Source: Mobilitalea sp.
Lineage (GTDB): Bacteria; Bacillota_A; Clostridia; Lachnospirales; Lachnospiraceae
Reading direction: 5' to 3'
Length of the DNA stretch: 25,101 bases
NCBI GenBank assembly: GCA_029974875.1
Contig: JARKQP010000353.1
Span: 1 to 25,101, forward strand
Shown here: in pieces, positions 22,734 through 25,101 of the stretch
Position numbering within the stretch: the stretch's first letter is position 1
Layout: each line of letters opens with the position of its first letter
Translations under genes and position numbers: made by a program
The notes under the pieces: generated by a model
Told to the model about the DNA's origin: nothing
The model's input: the letters and a program-made list of their open reading frames with translations, nothing else
The model's database searches: none

Positions 22734-24725
22734 GTGAAGGAACAACGAAATTGGATACTAAGGCTGCTGAACGCCCCGCTGACGGTTCTATTAACCCTGG
22801 CGGTACACAGCTCTAAAGTCACCAACAGAAAGCTGAACCAGCACTTTCTTTTGCGGGACAGGCTGGTGCTTTGGAAGGGGCGAAAGACCCGCATGCAGAT
22901 TGCTACCGACATTACCGGGCAGGAAAAGGAGCGCCGCGCGCTGAAAAATTTGCTGGAAACCGAGCGGGTAGTCCGGGAGTGTATCGGTCTGCTATACAAG
23001 GCGAAATCCTTAAATGAAGCAATGAACGATGTGCTTCGGCGGGCCGGCGAATATTTCGGTGCAGACAGAGCCTACTTCTTTCAGCCTGCCGGAGAATTGC
23101 TGAACTTGACCAACGAGTGGCGCAAACCTGGGCTGACATCGGACAGCCGATACCGGGAGATGAATATGGTTCATTTTAACCGGTGGCGGGCTCTTTCTGA
23201 AACCAAAGAATACATTATTATTGAGGATGTGACGCAGTATCAGGAACTGGATCCGGGAATCCATCAAAAACTCCGGCTGCAGGGCGTAAAAAGCCTTGCC
23301 ACCATGCCGCTGGAACAGGACGGAATCCTTGTGGGGCTTTGGGGGATGGAAAATCCATCCTCAGAAAAACTCCGTGACATTGTACCTTTCTTGCTTTCTC
23401 TGCGGTACTTTTTGCTGTCCGCCATACACCGCATTGAATACGAGGAGCAGCTCCAAAAGCTGAGCTTTGAGGACAGCCTGACAGGAGTACGCAACCGGAA
23501 TCGCTATTTGCAGGATATGGCGAAATTTTCAGCCATGGGCAGTGCAGGAGCCGCGTACATTACCATCAATGAGCTAAAAAGCCTCAACGACATCCACGGG
23601 CATGCCTACGGCGATGAAATCCTGATCCAGTGTGCCCGCACGATCACCGAAGCGTTTCCATCGGGAACTATTTATCGCGTAGGCGGGGACGAGTTTGTCG
23701 TAATTTGCAGAGATATCCCCCAAGAGAAGTTCGAGGAGTGCGTCCGGGCTTTTGAGGTATCTTGTATCAATATGCGGGACTGCCATGCCGCTGTTGGCTG
23801 CCAGTGGGCCGGGCAGGCAGATGACTTACAGGACTTGGTACACGCAGCAGAAGCATGGATGTACGAGGACAAAAAGAAGTATTACCGCAAAAGCCTACCC
23901 AGCGACCGCTACCGCCATTACCTTGATGATGTCTTTGGCCTATGTGAGCCCGGCGCACTGGAAAGAAGCCTAAATGATGGACGCTTTCTTGTCTATCTGC
24001 AACCGAAGGTATCCATCCAGAACCGGTCGGTGAGCGGTGCCGAGGCACTAGTGCGCTACCGGCAGGAGGATGGCAATATCATTGCTCCGATCCACTTTAT
24101 TCCGGTCTTGGAGGACTCAAGGCTGGTTGGAATGCTGGACTTTTTCGTCTTTGATTTTGTCTGCGGCAAGCTCTCCCAGTGGATCAGGGAAGGCAGGAAA
24201 GCTGTGCCCATATCTGTCAACTTCTCACGGTATACGCTGGCAGAACCGGATTTTCTCCTGCGGTTAGAAGAAATATCCAGCAAATATGGCATTGCCAATC
24301 AGTGGGTAATCATTGAGCTTACTGAGAGTGTAAAGGGCGTAGAGGGATTCAATCTCCTCTCTTTGATCGACAGCATCCGGGAGGCGGGCTTTGTTGTCGC
24401 CATCGACGACTTTGGGGTGGATTATACCAACCTATCCCTCTTTGCCACGGCCAGCTTTGATGAGCTTAAGGTGGATAAAAGTCTTGTGGACAGTATCGTG
24501 ACCAACCAAAAAACACAAATGGTCATTGCGTCTGTGATGGACCTCTGCCGAAGAATGGGGATTCGGGTGATCGCGGAGGGTGTTGAAACAGAGGAACAGT
24601 TTAGCATCCTAGAACAAAACGGTTGTGATCAGGTACAAGGGTACCTGTTCAGCAAGCCGGTCCCGATTCAGGAATACGAAGAAAAATTCATGCCCTTACA
24701 GGATGCTCTTATAAATATTACTTAG
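22734..24725 (+). CDS. GAF-GGDEF-EAL c-di-GMP turnover protein (probably phosphodiesterase)
   Basis: A 663-residue cytoplasmic signalling protein, GTG start with AAGGAG ten bases upstream. Order: residues about 38-62 look like only the tail of a PAS domain (LLRDRLVLWKGRKTRMQIA), a GAF-like domain (about 78-235), GGDEF (about 243-385) and EAL (about 410-655). The GGDEF motif is intact (317-321), but Thr277 replaces the usual metal-binding Asp of the DxN segment and no RxxD inhibitory site is seen. The EAL domain keeps Glu437 (EAL), Asp558-Asp559, Lys582, Glu615 and Gln635, so hydrolysis is more likely than synthesis. No membrane segment is apparent. Base composition is visibly richer in GC than the sugar genes. 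It may control motility or attachment, but no direct link with the sugar system is seen. Confidence 0.9.
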   Translation: MKEQRNWILRLLNAPLTVLLTLAVHSSKVTNRKLNQHFLLRDRLVLWKGRKTRMQIATDITGQEKERRALKNLLETERVVRECIGLLYKAKSLNEAMNDVLRRAGEYFGADRAYFFQPAGELLNLTNEWRKPGLTSDSRYREMNMVHFNRWRALSETKEYIIIEDVTQYQELDPGIHQKLRLQGVKSLATMPLEQDGILVGLWGMENPSSEKLRDIVPFLLSLRYFLLSAIHRIEYEEQLQKLSFEDSLTGVRNRNRYLQDMAKFSAMGSAGAAYITINELKSLNDIHGHAYGDEILIQCARTITEAFPSGTIYRVGGDEFVVICRDIPQEKFEECVRAFEVSCINMRDCHAAVGCQWAGQADDLQDLVHAAEAWMYEDKKKYYRKSLPSDRYRHYLDDVFGLCEPGALERSLNDGRFLVYLQPKVSIQNRSVSGAEALVRYRQEDGNIIAPIHFIPVLEDSRLVGMLDFFVFDFVCGKLSQWIREGRKAVPISVNFSRYTLAEPDFLLRLEEISSKYGIANQWVIIELTESVKGVEGFNLLSLIDSIREAGFVVAIDDFGVDYTNLSLFATASFDELKVDKSLVDSIVTNQKTQMVIASVMDLCRRMGIRVIAEGVETEEQFSILEQNGCDQVQGYLFSKPVPIQEYEEKFMPLQDALINIT

Positions 24726-24758
24726 CGGGGGAGGCGAAATAACATAGCTTGTAGAATG

Positions 24759-24803
24759 ACAGGAGCCTCAGACGCTGCTACCATGAATCGTCTGAGGCTC
24801 TGT
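24759..24803. terminator. Shared terminator hairpin between converging genes
   Basis: GAGCCTCAGACG (24763-24774) pairs perfectly with CGTCTGAGGCTC (24789-24800), extended by three more pairs with a bulge. It follows the c-di-GMP gene and faces the converging acetyltransferase gene. The T-rich tail is weak (TGTTCTAATT), so efficiency is uncertain in both directions. Confidence 0.65.
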
Positions 24804-24875
24804 TCTAATTCGTTTCTGTCCGTAAAGCATTCTGCTTATCACCATAATGTATCCTACATTGTCAATAAACTATGC

Positions 24876-25101
24876 TCAAATTTTCCGTTCCATGCAAATT
24901 GAATCTGGCATATCTGCATACTGCCCATAATTCGATATTACTTTATACCCTGCTTTTTGATAGACATGACAAGCTGCTTCCAGCATATCTCCAGTTTCTA
25001 AAATGCACCATTGATATCCTTTAATTTTTGCTTTGGCCTCTAAACGCCTTACCAGCTCTGCACCCAATCCCATATTTCGATTAGCCGGCTCTGTGAAGAT
25101 A
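24876..25101 (-). CDS. GNAT-family N-acetyltransferase, C-terminal part only
   Basis: The frame enters from the right window edge and ends at 24876, giving about 74 residues without a start codon in view. The first visible residues IFTEPANRNMGLGAELVRRL match the acetyl-CoA pyrophosphate-binding motif of GNAT enzymes (R-x-x-G-x-G/A followed by a helix). ILETGDMLEAACHVYQKAGYK is the usual strand-helix segment in which a residue late in the helix packs on the cofactor. The acceptor substrate cannot be told. It converges on the c-di-GMP gene and shares a hairpin with it. Family call firm, completeness limited by the window. Confidence 0.8.
   Translation of the reverse strand, partial: IFTEPANRNMGLGAELVRRLEAKAKIKGYQWCILETGDMLEAACHVYQKAGYKVISNYGQYADMPDSICMERKI

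Overview
The window looks like the chromosome of a low-GC, Gram-positive, probably motile anaerobe of the Clostridia, most like Lachnospiraceae. The basis is strong GGAGG-type ribosome binding sites, frequent GTG/TTG starts, lipoprotein-type solute-binding proteins, a YesM/YesN-type two-component pair and a clostridial-style chemoreceptor. This assignment is inferred from gene style and no marker gene is present. All genes are on the minus strand except one c-di-GMP gene, so the sugar locus reads from right to left.

Region 1 (21.7-14.5 kb, minus) is a sensory operon. It has a TATAAT-type promoter near 21.71 kb, two membrane-tethered sugar-binding proteins that are paralogues of each other, a tethered family-1 extracellular binding protein, a YesM-type histidine kinase and a YesN-type AraC response regulator. 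It closes with a near-perfect intrinsic terminator (14462-14499). Region 2 (14.4-12.16 kb, minus) is a methyl-accepting chemotaxis protein with its own likely promoter and terminator.

Region 3 (12.0 kb to the left edge, minus) is an uptake and catabolism operon. It holds an RbsC-type permease, a 200-nt highly structured spacer, a double-NBD sugar ATPase, a second permease, a lipoprotein sugar-binding protein, an unknown small lipoprotein, a ribokinase-family kinase, a hydroxypyruvate-isomerase-like TIM barrel, E1-alpha, E1-beta and E2 of an acetoin-dehydrogenase-like complex (no E3 seen), an SDR dehydrogenase, and the start of an M24-family peptidase. The lipoprotein binding protein used for transport and the two tethered sensory copies share a C-terminal signature, so the cell probably detects and imports the same or related sugars. 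Binding proteins would signal through the kinase and regulator to switch on region 3, while the chemoreceptor steers swimming.

The combination of a sugar kinase, an isomerase, a dehydrogenase and a thiamine-dependent acyl-transferring complex does not match a textbook sugar pathway. One reading is that a deoxyketose or acyloin-like sugar is split into an acyl-CoA and a sugar-derived aldehyde; that is inference.

Region 4 (22.0-24.8 kb) is a divergent pair: an XRE-family repressor (minus) and a GAF-GGDEF-EAL protein (plus). They flank a clear sigma-A promoter with a 17-bp palindrome just downstream. The c-di-GMP gene is visibly more GC-rich than the sugar locus and seems to be N-terminally trimmed. 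A shared hairpin separates it from a GNAT acetyltransferase cut by the right edge. Three related inverted-repeat elements and several strong intergenic hairpins lie in the spacers. I saw no tRNA, rRNA, CRISPR array, transposase or phage gene.
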